64,000 bases of DNA. Source: Flavisolibacter ginsenosidimutans. GTDB lineage: Bacteria > Bacteroidota > Bacteroidia > Chitinophagales > Chitinophagaceae. The notes under the pieces were generated by a model. It did not search any database, was not told where the DNA came from, and saw only the letters and a list, made by a program, of their open reading frames with translations. A program made the translations under genes and the position numbers. The stretch lies in the NCBI RefSeq assembly GCF_007970805.1, contig NZ_CP042433.1, forward strand, positions 744,001 to 808,000. The letters run 5' to 3'. This document shows positions 8,551 through 17,700 of this stretch, piece by piece; the stretch's first letter is position 1; each line of letters begins with the position of its first letter.

Positions 8551-9591
8551 TTACTTGCAGATTCGCTCGAGTACGCGTTTCAGATGCTCAACATCGAGAG
8601 AAAGATTACAACCGATTCCTTCCAGGGCAAGATTGGGGTTATCCGGTTCTCCAAAAACTGCGGAATAATTTACACCCGCGGCAGAAGCCATGTGCCAATA
8701 AAGATGCCCGAAATGTTTCCCGTCGCGGCGGAACTCAACCAGATGCGAATCCTTACGCATGTAAAGAACGTTGGTTAACCCCGCGCCGTGCATCCCCAAC
8801 AGAATATCGGCATTGGCAACCGTGCGTATTTGATCTTTAAGCGGAAGGTTGTCAAAAGGAACAGGTGTAAAACCAAAACTTTCCAAGACGCTTTCCACCT
8901 CTTTGGCATTTAAAAGAATTCTGAAACTTGTATCCTCTCTTTTTAAATAAACTCTTTTCGGTGAGTTCTCTTCCTGTGCGGGTTGCAGGGTTTGTTTTAG
9001 CTTTTCGATTAAAATTGTATGGTTTTCATGCGACTCTGTGAGCTTGGGTATAAACAGGCAGTTTCGCACAAATACTTTTCCTCTGTTGCTGTCGCGATAA
9101 TGAATGTATTCGATTGCCTTGGGCTTGAAATTGAACAATTTTAAAAGCTCGGGAGCAACCTTCCGGCTATAAAACGAATCGGGTAGCAACAGCACAAGGC
9201 CGGCAAGTTCCTGCGGCGTGAACAAGGTTAATTTAGGCAGCAGATCGGCATGAAAATGATAATGGTTGTTTGCGCTCCAGTGATCAAAAACATGGAGGTA
9301 GTTTTCGTTCGGCAGCAGTTTAATCCGGCCTTTCAGGAAGTCTTTTACCGCCGCTTTAGGCGAATAGTTACCGTGATGTTTTTCATCAACAATGCTTTCA
9401 GACAAGACCTGAAACGGAGTGTAGATGACACCCGTTGCGCCAACGAATACATTTGTCAACTTGTACTGTTCAACATCTTTTGTTGTGACGCGGACACCGT
9501 CTTCAAAAAAATCTTTTGCGTCATCGTAGTTCAGCGGCAGTTTCGGCATTGCAGTTGATTGCGGGTAGACAATCTTTCTCTCAAACTTCAT
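8551..9591 (-). CDS. Glycosyltransferase family 61 protein
   Basis: A 346-residue protein of the GT61 (DUF563) family. The central region has HWSANNHYHFHADLLPKL, and the C-terminal half carries the family signature ANADILLGMHGAGLTNVLYM followed by LVEFRRDG. GT61 enzymes transfer xylose, GlcNAc or other sugars; in bacteria they are usually linked to surface polysaccharide or LPS decoration. There is no signal peptide, so it is probably cytoplasmic or membrane associated. It lies alone between tex and kdsA, so its acceptor cannot be deduced; proximity to kdsA is at most a hint toward the cell envelope. Confidence 0.85.
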   Translation of the reverse strand: MKFERKIVYPQSTAMPKLPLNYDDAKDFFEDGVRVTTKDVEQYKLTNVFVGATGVIYTPFQVLSESIVDEKHHGNYSPKAAVKDFLKGRIKLLPNENYLHVFDHWSANNHYHFHADLLPKLTLFTPQELAGLVLLLPDSFYSRKVAPELLKLFNFKPKAIEYIHYRDSNRGKVFVRNCLFIPKLTESHENHTILIEKLKQTLQPAQEENSPKRVYLKREDTSFRILLNAKEVESVLESFGFTPVPFDNLPLKDQIRTVANADILLGMHGAGLTNVLYMRKDSHLVEFRRDGKHFGHLYWHMASAAGVNYSAVFGEPDNPNLALEGIGCNLSLDVEHLKRVLERICK

Positions 9592-9762
9592 GGCAGTTTT
9601 ATTTCGTAAGCAAGACGGCTAATATAATCTGTGTAAGAGACTTCACAAATTCATTACTTAAGCACAACTGTCATTCGGCGGTATTTTCGCGCAATCTAAA
9701 CCGTCAAAGACTTTTGGCAGACAAACTGGGTTTTTGTTAGACAACAATAAAATTTGTGTATA

Positions 9763-10587
9763 TCAGTTCAAAAAGGCTTTTCGCAACTTCACCAATTTCA
9801 CCAACAACTCCTCAAGCAAATCCAGCTTCAACATGTTCGCTCCATCGCTCAGCGCACAGGAAGGATCGGGGTGCGTTTCAATGAACAAACCATCCGCGCC
9901 GGTTGCAATTGCGGCAGATGCAATCGTTCCAATCATCAACGGATTGCCACCCGTCACGCCGCTTGTTTGATTCGGCTGTTGCAAGCTGTGCGTGCAGTCC
10001 ATTATCACCGGCACTTTGTTTTCCTGCATGATTGGGATGTTGCGGTAATCAACCACCAAATCCTGGTAGCCAAACGTTGTTCCGCGTTCCGTCAGCATCA
10101 CTTTCTCGTTGCCGGTGCTCCTGATTTTTTCCACGGCAAACTTCATGGAAGAGCCGCTTAAAAACTGCCCCTTCTTTACGTTCACGATTTTGCCGGTGTC
10201 ACCGGCCGCTAAAAGCAATTCGGTTTGACGGCAAAGAAATGCGGGTATCTGCAACACGTCCACGTATTTCGCGGCCATTGCGGCTTCGGGTTCTGAATGA
10301 ATATCGGTAGTGCAGGGAAGATTAAAATGCCTGGCAACCTTTTGTAAAATCTCCAATCCTTTTTCATCGCCAATGCCGGTGAATGAATTCGCATTGGTGC
10401 GGTTGGCTTTGCGGTACGAGGCTTTCAAGATGTAAGGAATGTTGAATTTTTTGCAAAGCGTAAAAACCTTTTCGGCTACTTCAAACACCAGTTCTTCACT
10501 TTCCACCACGCAAGGTCCGGCAATTAAAAAGAACGAATTCTTATCGTATTGCTGCGCAGAAAACAAATCTTCCAAAAATGTATTCAT
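9763..10587 (-). CDS. kdsA: 3-deoxy-8-phosphooctulonate synthase
   Basis: A 274-residue enzyme that condenses phosphoenolpyruvate with arabinose 5-phosphate to give KDO 8-phosphate for the LPS inner core. It shows FFLIAGPCVVES near the N-terminus, YILKASYRKANRTNANSF, the TERGTTFGYQDLVVDYR block and the C-terminal IETHPDPSCALSDGANML motif. ATG 10587 is used; an in-frame start 30 nt upstream is not needed. The length matches the family. KdsC, the next phosphatase step, is encoded near 37.9 kb, so the pathway is dispersed. The gene is divergent from the threonine dehydrogenase gene. Confidence 0.96.
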   Translation of the reverse strand: MNTFLEDLFSAQQYDKNSFFLIAGPCVVESEELVFEVAEKVFTLCKKFNIPYILKASYRKANRTNANSFTGIGDEKGLEILQKVARHFNLPCTTDIHSEPEAAMAAKYVDVLQIPAFLCRQTELLLAAGDTGKIVNVKKGQFLSGSSMKFAVEKIRSTGNEKVMLTERGTTFGYQDLVVDYRNIPIMQENKVPVIMDCTHSLQQPNQTSGVTGGNPLMIGTIASAAIATGADGLFIETHPDPSCALSDGANMLKLDLLEELLVKLVKLRKAFLN

Positions 10588-10591
10588 GCCG

Positions 10592-10599
10592 CAAAAGTA
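10592..10599 (-). promoter_or_regulatory. -7 element TACTTTTG upstream of kdsA
   Basis: On the minus strand TACTTTTG matches TAnnTTTG and ends only 4 nt before the kdsA ATG, suggesting a very short leader. Confidence 0.5.
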
Positions 10600-10662
10600 A
10601 CGGAAGAGCAAAGGCACAATGCAATCGTTTGTTCACGCCACTTTTCGTTGGACATTGACAAT

Positions 10663-10670
10663 TACATTTG
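10663..10670 (+). promoter_or_regulatory. -7 element TACATTTG upstream of tdh
   Basis: TACATTTG matches TAnnTTTG and lies 9 nt before the tdh ATG. With the kdsA element it defines a compact divergent promoter region of about 90 nt. Confidence 0.5.
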
Positions 10671-10679
10671 CAGCGCTGT

Positions 10680-11624
10680 ATGACAAAAGAAAAAATACTC
10701 GTAATCGGTGCCTCGGGACAAATCGGCGTTGAACTAACCTTAGCCCTGCGCAAAATTTACGGCGAGCAAAACGTGATTGCTTCCGACCTGCGCGAACAAA
10801 ATCCGCTGCTCCAAGGCTCAGGTCCTTACGTAAGCCTCGATGTGATGAACAAAGAAATGCTGCACGTGCAAATCATCCGGCAGGGCGTAACGCAGATTTA
10901 TTTACTCGCGGCTATTTTATCCGCAACGGGAGAAAAGAACCCCGCGCTTGCCTGGCACCTGAACATGCAAGGCTTACTGAATGTGCTGGATATTGCTAAA
11001 GAAGAAAAGCTGAACAAAGTTTACTGGCCCAGCAGCATTGCAGTCTTTGGCCCAACGTCGCCTAAAAAAGATTGTCCGCAAAAAACCATCATCGAGCCCA
11101 TCACGGTTTACGGCATCTCGAAATATGCCGGCGAGTTTTGGTGCAATTACTATTTCAATAAATACGGCGTGGACGTGCGCAGCCTTCGTTATCCCGGATT
11201 GATTTCTTACAAATCGGCGCCCGGCGGCGGCACTACCGATTACGCCATTGAAATTTTCCACGAAGCGCTTGAACACGAACACTACACCTGCTTTCTGGAA
11301 AAGGATACGTACCTGCCCATGATGTACATGCCCGACGCCATCAGGGCAACGATTGAACTGATGGAAGCGCCGCGTGAAAAAATAAAAGAACGGACCTCGT
11401 ACAACCTCTCGGCCATTTCGTTTTCGCCGGAAGAAATTGCCGCCGAAATAAAAAAACACATTCCTGGTTTCAGCATTGATTACAAGCCGGACTACCGTTT
11501 GGATATTGCCAAGAGTTGGCCGCAGAGTATTGACGATACTGTGGCCCGAAACGATTGGGGCTGGCAGCACGAGTTTGATTTGGCCGCCATGACAACGGAC
11601 ATGCTCGAAAATTTGAAGCAATAA
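10680..11624 (+). CDS. tdh: SDR-type L-threonine 3-dehydrogenase
   Basis: A 314-residue extended short-chain dehydrogenase. The NAD-binding GASGQIG motif is at residues 9-15, the catalytic YxxxK appears as YGISK, and SYKSAPGGGTTDYAIEIF plus MYMPDAIRATIELM match the SDR threonine dehydrogenases known from Bacteroidota, which are unrelated to the zinc Tdh of E. coli. The reaction is L-threonine to 2-amino-3-ketobutyrate with NAD+. No glycine C-acetyltransferase (kbl) gene is adjacent. I use ATG 10680 rather than the upstream TTG at 10668, which overlaps the -7 element. A UDP-sugar epimerase is an alternative but fits the specific motifs less well. Confidence 0.88.
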   Translation: MTKEKILVIGASGQIGVELTLALRKIYGEQNVIASDLREQNPLLQGSGPYVSLDVMNKEMLHVQIIRQGVTQIYLLAAILSATGEKNPALAWHLNMQGLLNVLDIAKEEKLNKVYWPSSIAVFGPTSPKKDCPQKTIIEPITVYGISKYAGEFWCNYYFNKYGVDVRSLRYPGLISYKSAPGGGTTDYAIEIFHEALEHEHYTCFLEKDTYLPMMYMPDAIRATIELMEAPREKIKERTSYNLSAISFSPEEIAAEIKKHIPGFSIDYKPDYRLDIAKSWPQSIDDTVARNDWGWQHEFDLAAMTTDMLENLKQ

Positions 11625-11956
11625 TTTTTGAACCAAACGGCGGTACTATTATTCAGCATTGTTGCAAGTTCACTCTGACCAAAGTCGAAGGGCACTCTTG
11701 TACGCTTTGTTCGCTATTGAGCAAAAGGCTTTCACGCAGCGGCGCAGCGGAGCCGCGTCGTTTTATCGTTGCGTTGCTGTGTGCAATGCCGCATAACGTT
11801 CCGAACCCTGAAGTGAGTGACACAACAGACGATGCCATGAAAAACAAAAGCCGGCAACATAAATCGCTTTCTAAGTAGAAACTCTCACCCAATAATTTCC
11901 GGCGATTTTATAGGAAGTTTTAGAAAGTCTTTTCTATTTTGGCCTCTCAATAACCA
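11625..11956. other. 332-nt intergenic region with dispersed-repeat fragments
   Basis: No credible gene is seen. 11669-11694 resembles the dispersed CCTGAGCTTGTCGAAGG-type repeat (here ctctgaccaaagtcgaaggg). It is followed by cactcttgtacgc and ctattgagca, pieces shared in inverted form with other intergenic mosaics of this window (34.66, 37.76, 51.06 kb). The TPR gene promoter probably includes tctattttgg near 11931-11940, a near-match to TAnnTTTG. Confidence 0.55.
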
Positions 11957-12997
11957 ATGAAAATACCCATGCAAAAATCCGTCGTCACCGCAGCCTTTGC
12001 TGCTCTTTCCCTTTCCGCTTTTGCGCAAACAGACAGCTCCGCGTTTTATCTTCAAAAAGGCCTTGATGAAAAAGTAAAAGGCCGCCGCATGGAAGTGGTC
12101 AAAAACCTGGAAAAAGCGTACGCCTTTAACAAGGCCAACCTGCAGGTTGTCACCGAATTGGGCAACGCTTATTTCGCTGTGAATTTTTTAGGCAAAGCCA
12201 AAGAAAAATTTATGCAGGCCGAAAGCCTCGGCGACAAATCAGCCGCTACCTGCAAACAGTTGATGAACCTTAGCTTCAACATGCGGCAATGGCCCGATGC
12301 GGTGAAGTATGCGCAGGCCTTGAAGAAAGCCGATGCCGCCGAAAAAACCGATTACGTCATTGGCCGCGCCTATTATGAACAAGAAGATTTAGGAAAAGCC
12401 ATTCCGGCACTGGAAGCCGCCGCAAAAGATGATCCAACGAACGGCGAAATTCCGCACACTTTGGCAACGGCTTACACCAACATGCAAAACTTCAAGCAAG
12501 CCATTCCACAGTTTCAAAAAGCACTGGCTTTGCAGCCTGCCAACAACCGTTGGATTTACGAATTGGCCCTTGTTTATTACGGCATCAACGACAACCCAAA
12601 TGCGCTGAAATATATGCTGGAAGCGGGAGAGAAGGGCTACCGCAAGGACAACGAATACACCCAAAACCTGGCAACGGCTTACATCAACGCCGGCAAGTTT
12701 AACGAAGGCTTGGCAGTGATGAAAGAAGTGCTGGAAAAACGTCCTACCGATCTTGGTCTGCTTGATATGATTGCCGAAACCTGCTACGACGCGAGTAAAT
12801 ACGACGATGCCATTAACTATTACAACAAGATTTTGGCTGTGGACGAAAAGAAAGCTGAAGCCTTGTACATGATGGGCATGGCTTACCAAAAAAAAGGGCA
12901 AACCGACAACGGCCGCCGCCTTTGCGACAAGGCCATCGCGATGGACCCGAGTCTCGCCGGATTAAAAACGGAGAAGAAAATGCCGGGCGGTTTCTAA
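11957..12997 (+). CDS. Exported tetratricopeptide repeat protein
   Basis: A 346-residue protein with an N-terminal signal peptide ending SLSAFAQ. It consists almost entirely of TPR units: pairs of helices with the W/L-G-A-F-A-P pattern, for example LGNAYFAVNFLGKAKEKF, GRAYYEQEDLGKAIPALEAA, ALVYYGINDNPNALKYMLEA and MGMAYQKKGQTDNGRRLCDK. TPR arrays are protein-protein scaffolds; the signal peptide places it in the periplasm, and no lipobox is seen. A second ATG at 11969 would give an equally good signal peptide. No specific partner can be inferred. A strong terminator directly follows. Confidence 0.85.
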   Translation: MKIPMQKSVVTAAFAALSLSAFAQTDSSAFYLQKGLDEKVKGRRMEVVKNLEKAYAFNKANLQVVTELGNAYFAVNFLGKAKEKFMQAESLGDKSAATCKQLMNLSFNMRQWPDAVKYAQALKKADAAEKTDYVIGRAYYEQEDLGKAIPALEAAAKDDPTNGEIPHTLATAYTNMQNFKQAIPQFQKALALQPANNRWIYELALVYYGINDNPNALKYMLEAGEKGYRKDNEYTQNLATAYINAGKFNEGLAVMKEVLEKRPTDLGLLDMIAETCYDASKYDDAINYYNKILAVDEKKAEALYMMGMAYQKKGQTDNGRRLCDKAIAMDPSLAGLKTEKKMPGGF

Positions 12998-13020
12998 ATC
13001 TTTCGCGGTTTAATTTTTGA

Positions 13021-13050
13021 AATGCCTGTTAGCCACAGGCATTTTTGTTT
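13021..13050 (+). terminator. Rho-independent terminator after the TPR gene
   Basis: A 9-bp perfect stem (aatgcctgt / acaggcatt) with a 5-nt loop is followed by a T-rich tract. It lies 24 nt downstream of the TPR stop. Confidence 0.85.
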
Positions 13051-13067
13051 GCCTTAATTTGAGTCGC

Positions 13068-13433
13068 ATGAAAGGAGTTTACACCGTCGGTTTGTTGATT
13101 GTTTCCAATGTTTTTATGACTCTGGCCTGGTACGGCCACCTGAAATTTAAAGACTGGGGCTGGCTCACAAAAGCCGGTTTGTTCCTCATTATTTTAATCA
13201 GTTGGGGACTGGCGTTTTTTGAATATTGCTTCCAGGTGCCGGCAAACAAAATCGGCTTCAAAGAAAACGGCGGGCCTTTCTCGCTGTTTCAATTAAAGGT
13301 GATACAGGAGGTAGTTACGCTGACAATTTTTGTTTTGTTTGCGCGGGTGTTTTTTAGCGGCGAACACTTAACGTACAATCACGGGATTGCGGCTTTGTTG
13401 TTGGTGGGAGCGGTGTGGTTTGCGTTTCGGTAA
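13068..13433 (+). CDS. DUF486 / small DMT-family membrane protein
   Basis: A 121-residue protein with four predicted membrane helices and the DUF486 pattern: NVFMTLAWYGHLKF near the N-terminus, LISWGLAFFEYCFQVPANKIG in the middle, and QLKVIQEVVTLTIFVLFARV toward the end. DUF486 proteins resemble half-size drug/metabolite transporters of the EmrE type, but their substrates are unknown. I chose ATG 13068; a start at 13017 would lie inside the terminator. It is followed by a convergent YcxB-like gene. Confidence 0.88.
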   Translation: MKGVYTVGLLIVSNVFMTLAWYGHLKFKDWGWLTKAGLFLIILISWGLAFFEYCFQVPANKIGFKENGGPFSLFQLKVIQEVVTLTIFVLFARVFFSGEHLTYNHGIAALLLVGAVWFAFR

Positions 13434-13490
13434 GGACATAAAAACGCAACCCAAATGCTTTCGGTGCAAATAACGAAGTGCGAACTCCTG

Positions 13491-13976
13491 TTACAAATTA
13501 TTTTTGACCTTGTTTTTTTGCAGAATTTCTTTCAGTTCTTCCAATTGGCTTTCCCATACATCTCGCATTGGGATGATGTTCGCTGACCGATTGTTCTGCC
13601 AAACCAATAGCCAATTTTTCGTTTTTGTTATTTTATAAAATTTGTTCCAACCCAATTGTGATGAAAAAGATTCGCCTTTGACATCTAAGAAGTCGCGGGT
13701 AAAATTATATTCAATTACTTCGTTCATTCTTGCAGCCGTGCGGTAGTTTCTCTTTGCTGCGAAATAGGTGATTAATGGTATTACGAAAAGAACGACAGTA
13801 GGTGCTAAAATTGTTGCCAATGTAACCTCACCAATATCAATAAACTGTGCAATGGCCGAATAGATCAACAACAGCACTGCAAGAATGGAAAACAATACAT
13901 GAAGTGGCCTGCGGTAAAGCAAAACAAAATTTACGCTGATAAAATCTTTTTCGGTTAGTTTGGTCTTAATAATCAT
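13491..13976 (-). CDS. YcxB-like membrane protein
   Basis: A 161-residue protein with two adjacent membrane segments (about residues 27-72, LHVLFSILAVLLLIYSAIAQ and a following VVLFVIPLITYF). The cytosolic C-terminal region is of the YcxB type: YNFTRDFLDVKGESFSSQLGW, then KFYKITKTKNWLLVWQNNRSA and IIPMRDVW. Such proteins have a PH-like fold and no known function. The AT content is a little higher than that of the flanking genes. The start is well supported by the conserved YcxB opening (KLTEKDFISVNFVLLYRRP). Confidence 0.75.
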   Translation of the reverse strand: MIIKTKLTEKDFISVNFVLLYRRPLHVLFSILAVLLLIYSAIAQFIDIGEVTLATILAPTVVLFVIPLITYFAAKRNYRTAARMNEVIEYNFTRDFLDVKGESFSSQLGWNKFYKITKTKNWLLVWQNNRSANIIPMRDVWESQLEELKEILQKNKVKNNL

Positions 13977-14120
13977 AGCGGCTAAATTAAAGCGTTTTTA
14001 ATCCACCTTACATTCTTTCCGGCACTGTTATTCTCAACCGTTGCATTCCTTCTTTAATTAGTTTGCCGTCAACTCACAAAGCTGCAAACGCAAAGCTTTT
14101 ATCCTTAACAAATTTGTTCA

Positions 14121-15647
14121 CTACAAATCAAACTTAATCCCCTGCGCCAACGGCAACTTGTTGCTGTAATTAATTGTATTCGTTTGGCGCCGCATGTAAA
14201 TGCGCCAGGCATCGGAACCGCTTTCCCTTCCGCCGCCGGTTTCTTTTTCGCCGCCGAAAGCACCGCCAATCTCCGCACCCGATGTACCGATGTTCACGTT
14301 GGCAATGCCGCAATCACTGCCGGCCGCCGAAAGAAAAGCTTCTGCTTCGCGAAGGTTCAACGTCATAATGCTCGACGACAAACCTTGCGGCACGCCGTTC
14401 TGAATGGCGACGGCTTCGTCGAAAGTTTTGTATTTCATCAGGTATAAAATCGGCGCAAAGGTTTCGTGCTGTACCACGTTAAAATGTGGTTGCACTTCTG
14501 CAACGGCGGGCTTCACGTAACAGTCGCTTTCGTAACCATCACCTTTCAACACGCCGCCTTCTACCAAAAACTTTCCGCCTTCGGTCTTGCAGCGTTCAAT
14601 CGCGTCTTCGTACATCTTCACTGCGTCTTTGTCAATCAACGGACCCACGTGCACATTTTCGTCCAGCGGATTGCCGATGCGCAATTGCTTGTAAGCATTC
14701 ACCAATTTGTCGCGAAAAGAATTGTAAACTTCTTCGTGGATAATTAACCGGCGCGTGGTAGTGCAACGCTGTCCGGCCGTGCCCACCGCACCAAAAACGC
14801 AACCCACCAGCGCCATATCAAGGTCGGCATCTTTTGAAATGATGATGGCGTTGTTGCCGCCCAATTCCAATAACGAACGGCCGAGCCTTGCACCTACGGC
14901 CGCACCCACGGCCTTCCCCATGCGTGTAGAACCCGTAGCCGATACCAACGGAATGCGCACATCAGCCGCCATGCGTTCGCCAAGCTCTCTTTCACCCACC
15001 AACAAATTGCAAACGCCTTCGGGAACGTTGTTGGCTGTAAAAACATCGGCAATGATTTTCTGGCAAGCAACGGCGCAAAGCGGTGTTTTTTCCGAAGGCT
15101 TCCACACGCAAACATCGCCGCAAACCAGCGCCAGTGCCGTGTTCCAACTCCATACTGCAACCGGGAAATTGAACGCCGAAATGATGCCCACAATGCCCAG
15201 TGGATGCCATTGCTCGTACATGCGGTGGCCGGGCCGTTCGCTGTGCATGGTCAGCCCGTGCAACTGCCGCGAAAGCCCAACGGCAAAATCGCAGATGTCA
15301 ATCATTTCCTGCACTTCGCCGTAACCTTCTTGCAAACTTTTTCCCATTTCATAGGAAACCAATTTGCCCAGCGGCTCTTTATACTTGCGCAATGATTCGG
15401 CAAATTGCCGCACCACATCGCCGCGTTTGGGCGAAGGCCATAGCCGCCATTCCAAAAAAGCTTTTGATGCGGTGTTGATGACTTCTTCGTATGCTTTGTC
15501 ATCGGCACTCACAACGTCCGCAATTTTTTTTCCGTCAACGGGAGAAAAAGACGTAATGACTTTACCGCTGCTTTTAACCCAGTTGCTTCCTGTAGACGCG
15601 CCGTTGTTGTTTTCTGTGATGCCGAGTTGTTGAAGAATGTCGTGCAT
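14121..15647 (-). CDS. amaB: ALDH7-family aldehyde dehydrogenase (L-aminoadipate-semialdehyde dehydrogenase type)
   Basis: A 508-residue NAD(P)-dependent dehydrogenase closest to the ALDH7 / L-piperidine-6-carboxylate dehydrogenase group, which oxidises 2-aminoadipate 6-semialdehyde in lysine degradation. Evidence: GIVGIISAFNFPVAVWSWN, WKPSEKTPLCA, LLELGGNN with the general-base Glu near residue 262, GQRCTTTRR with the catalytic Cys near 294, and the ALDH7 C-terminal GGEKETGGGRESGSDAW block. I chose ATG 15647, because the upstream extension to 15674 is repeat sequence. No other lysine catabolic gene lies nearby, so the substrate is inferred from family only. Confidence 0.9.
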   Translation of the reverse strand: MHDILQQLGITENNNGASTGSNWVKSSGKVITSFSPVDGKKIADVVSADDKAYEEVINTASKAFLEWRLWPSPKRGDVVRQFAESLRKYKEPLGKLVSYEMGKSLQEGYGEVQEMIDICDFAVGLSRQLHGLTMHSERPGHRMYEQWHPLGIVGIISAFNFPVAVWSWNTALALVCGDVCVWKPSEKTPLCAVACQKIIADVFTANNVPEGVCNLLVGERELGERMAADVRIPLVSATGSTRMGKAVGAAVGARLGRSLLELGGNNAIIISKDADLDMALVGCVFGAVGTAGQRCTTTRRLIIHEEVYNSFRDKLVNAYKQLRIGNPLDENVHVGPLIDKDAVKMYEDAIERCKTEGGKFLVEGGVLKGDGYESDCYVKPAVAEVQPHFNVVQHETFAPILYLMKYKTFDEAVAIQNGVPQGLSSSIMTLNLREAEAFLSAAGSDCGIANVNIGTSGAEIGGAFGGEKETGGGRESGSDAWRIYMRRQTNTINYSNKLPLAQGIKFDL

Positions 15648-15655
15648 AAAATGAA

Positions 15656-15719
15656 TTCTGGTTTCTGATTTCAATATCCAATATCTGGAATTGTCAATCG
15701 CTGAAAGCTGATAGCTTTC
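15656..15719. repeat. 7-nt degenerate tandem array
   Basis: Nine consecutive heptads (ttctggt, ttctgat, ttcaata, tccaata, tctggaa, ttgtcaa, tcgctga, aagctga, tagcttt) fill the gap between the ALDH start and the TonB-receptor stop. Confidence 0.65.
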
Positions 15720-17648
15720 TCATTTGCCTGCTAAAGATATTTTGATTCCGGCCATGAACCAGCGGCGCGGCATTAGCGCACCAAGCAAATCGGTATAGGT
15801 TCTGTCAAGCAGGTTGTCCACTTCGGTAAAAGCACTGAGCTTGTTTTTCAAAATGAAAGCTTCGGCTTTTGCGTTCAGCAAAACGTAGTCGGATGTAACA
15901 GGTACGATGAGCGGCGACGAAGATTTTTGCTGCTGCCTTTTTTTATAAAGACCGTTTACTGAAAGTGCAAAACGTTTTTGCGTATAACTCACCGCAAAAT
16001 TTGTTTGAAACCTTGCGTGCGACGAAACATAAAGCGACGCGGTGTTGTTGCTGCTCTCGTCGTTCAGCCAAACAAGGCCCAGCGTTACCCAAAGATTGCT
16101 ATTGTTCGTCAACGGTTTTGAAAATTGTACATCGCCTTCGTAACCCGTTGTGGTTACTTCGGCAATGTTTTTTGCAAACGCATACATGCCGTTTGCTGCA
16201 AGGTTGCTGTTGTGCGGAATTTGCGCAGCCGGTGTCAGCACGTAGTCAATTAAGTTTTTATGACGGCGCTGAAAAAAAGTGCCTGAGAGTTTCAATGTAT
16301 TGGCCAAAAAATAATCCGCGCCGGCTTCGTAGCTGAACGAACGTTCGGCTTCCAAATCCGGGTTGCCCAAACGCTGTCCGTTGCTTACAAACGATTTGTT
16401 GTAATTGTTGTAGCGTTCTGTAAAATCAGCATCGCGAATGGTTTTGCCCGCACTACCGCGCAATTGCCATTGCGAACTGCGATACGAAAGATTTAGTTGC
16501 GGCACGGCTTCCCATCCGGCTCGTTCGTTCCATTCCAATCTTGCAGCCGGCGAAACGAAAACGTGTTCACCAAAACGCTGCGATAAAATAAGAAAGGCCG
16601 CAGCAAGATTTACGTTGTGGTTGCCCCGGTCATTCGACGTGATTTTTTTGTTGATGAATTGAAGTCCGGGTGTGAGTGTTGTGTTGGCACCGAGTTTTCT
16701 TTCATTCGTCAACAAAGCTTGCCACAATTCCGTTTTGTTTTGATTGGTAGGCGTGAGTTTGTTGAAAGCAAAACTATCCTGCAATTGCTTGTAGCCAATT
16801 TGCACACGAAGCGTGTTGTTGGCCGCTTGTCGCAAAACCTGCAATTGATTCCAAAACGTTTTGAGCGTTTCCTGTGCCGTGTCGGCAGTGGAAGACGTAT
16901 AAAAATTCTGTGCGGCAAATTTTCGGTGATCATAAGCAGAGCGAAAAGAAAGATTCCATTTTTCGTTGAAGGCATGACCAACGGAAGCCGAAACCGTCGT
17001 TGCATTGACAAAGCCACGTGTACCGCGTTGCAATTGACCGGTTGTGTTGTTTGATAAAATACCAGCGCCAAAACTTGTTTTGCCGTTCGATGCGTAAACG
17101 GCGGCATTCACCGAATAAAAGCCGTATTCGCCGCCGGTGAATTGCGCGGTTGTTTGCAGCTTTTGAACGGTTGATTTTGTAGCAAATGTTTTGGTGATGA
17201 TGTTGACGACACCGCCCACAGCATCGGAACCATAAAGCGCCGAAGAAGCGCCTTTTAAAATTTCAATGCGGTCAATTTCGCCCGGCGCAAGTGGAATGTT
17301 GGTGGTGAAGTGTCCCGTGTTTGGATCGTTCACGCGAACACCGTCAACAATCACGAGCACTTGCTGAAAAGTACCGCCGCGCAAGGTGATGTCGCTTTGC
17401 GAACCGAAAGGCCCGCGTGCCTGCAATTCAATGCCCGGCAAATAACGCAACAGCTCGTCAAGCGAATGAACGGGCAACTGCGCAAAGCGTTCGCCTTTAA
17501 TCACAAGAAGGTTTCGTCCGGTTTGCGAAGCTTTTATGGGATTGATGGAAGAGGTGATGGTGACCGGATCAAGCTCTGGTCCCTGTGCTTTTGCCGACAA
17601 AAAAACAAAGGGCAGAATGCCGGTGAAAAAAAGAACTCTTTTTCTCAT
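15720..17648 (-). CDS. TonB-dependent outer-membrane receptor (BtuB/CirA-like)
   Basis: A 642-residue receptor with a signal peptide (residues 1-20, ending FLSAKAQ). A plug domain follows: VIKGERFAQLPVHSLDELLRYLP, SDITLRGGTFQQVLVIVDGVRVND-like block, then IEILKGASSALYGSDAVGGVVNI. The remainder is a 22-strand-type beta barrel ending in an aromatic terminal strand. BtuB-type receptors take up cobalamin, iron chelates or similar ligands using TonB energy. No carboxypeptidase-like N-terminal extension and no SusD partner is present, so it is not a SusC-type receptor. The ligand is unknown. ATG 17648 gives a clean signal peptide. Confidence 0.9.
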   Translation of the reverse strand: MRKRVLFFTGILPFVFLSAKAQGPELDPVTITSSINPIKASQTGRNLLVIKGERFAQLPVHSLDELLRYLPGIELQARGPFGSQSDITLRGGTFQQVLVIVDGVRVNDPNTGHFTTNIPLAPGEIDRIEILKGASSALYGSDAVGGVVNIITKTFATKSTVQKLQTTAQFTGGEYGFYSVNAAVYASNGKTSFGAGILSNNTTGQLQRGTRGFVNATTVSASVGHAFNEKWNLSFRSAYDHRKFAAQNFYTSSTADTAQETLKTFWNQLQVLRQAANNTLRVQIGYKQLQDSFAFNKLTPTNQNKTELWQALLTNERKLGANTTLTPGLQFINKKITSNDRGNHNVNLAAAFLILSQRFGEHVFVSPAARLEWNERAGWEAVPQLNLSYRSSQWQLRGSAGKTIRDADFTERYNNYNKSFVSNGQRLGNPDLEAERSFSYEAGADYFLANTLKLSGTFFQRRHKNLIDYVLTPAAQIPHNSNLAANGMYAFAKNIAEVTTTGYEGDVQFSKPLTNNSNLWVTLGLVWLNDESSNNTASLYVSSHARFQTNFAVSYTQKRFALSVNGLYKKRQQQKSSSPLIVPVTSDYVLLNAKAEAFILKNKLSAFTEVDNLLDRTYTDLLGALMPRRWFMAGIKISLAGK

Positions 17649-17700
17649 AGCTTTTAAATTGGCGGCGAAGATAAGTAGCGGAGAATCTTGTAAAGCCCAC

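Noticed and set aside
11653..11892. A 79-codon minus-strand frame in the tdh-TPR gap
   Set aside because: It covers the dispersed repeat fragments, with low-complexity Ser/Leu composition and no start context.
14755..15324. A 189-codon plus-strand frame inside the ALDH gene
   Set aside because: Composition is Pro/Ser/Thr-rich without motifs and the ALDH frame carries all catalytic residues.
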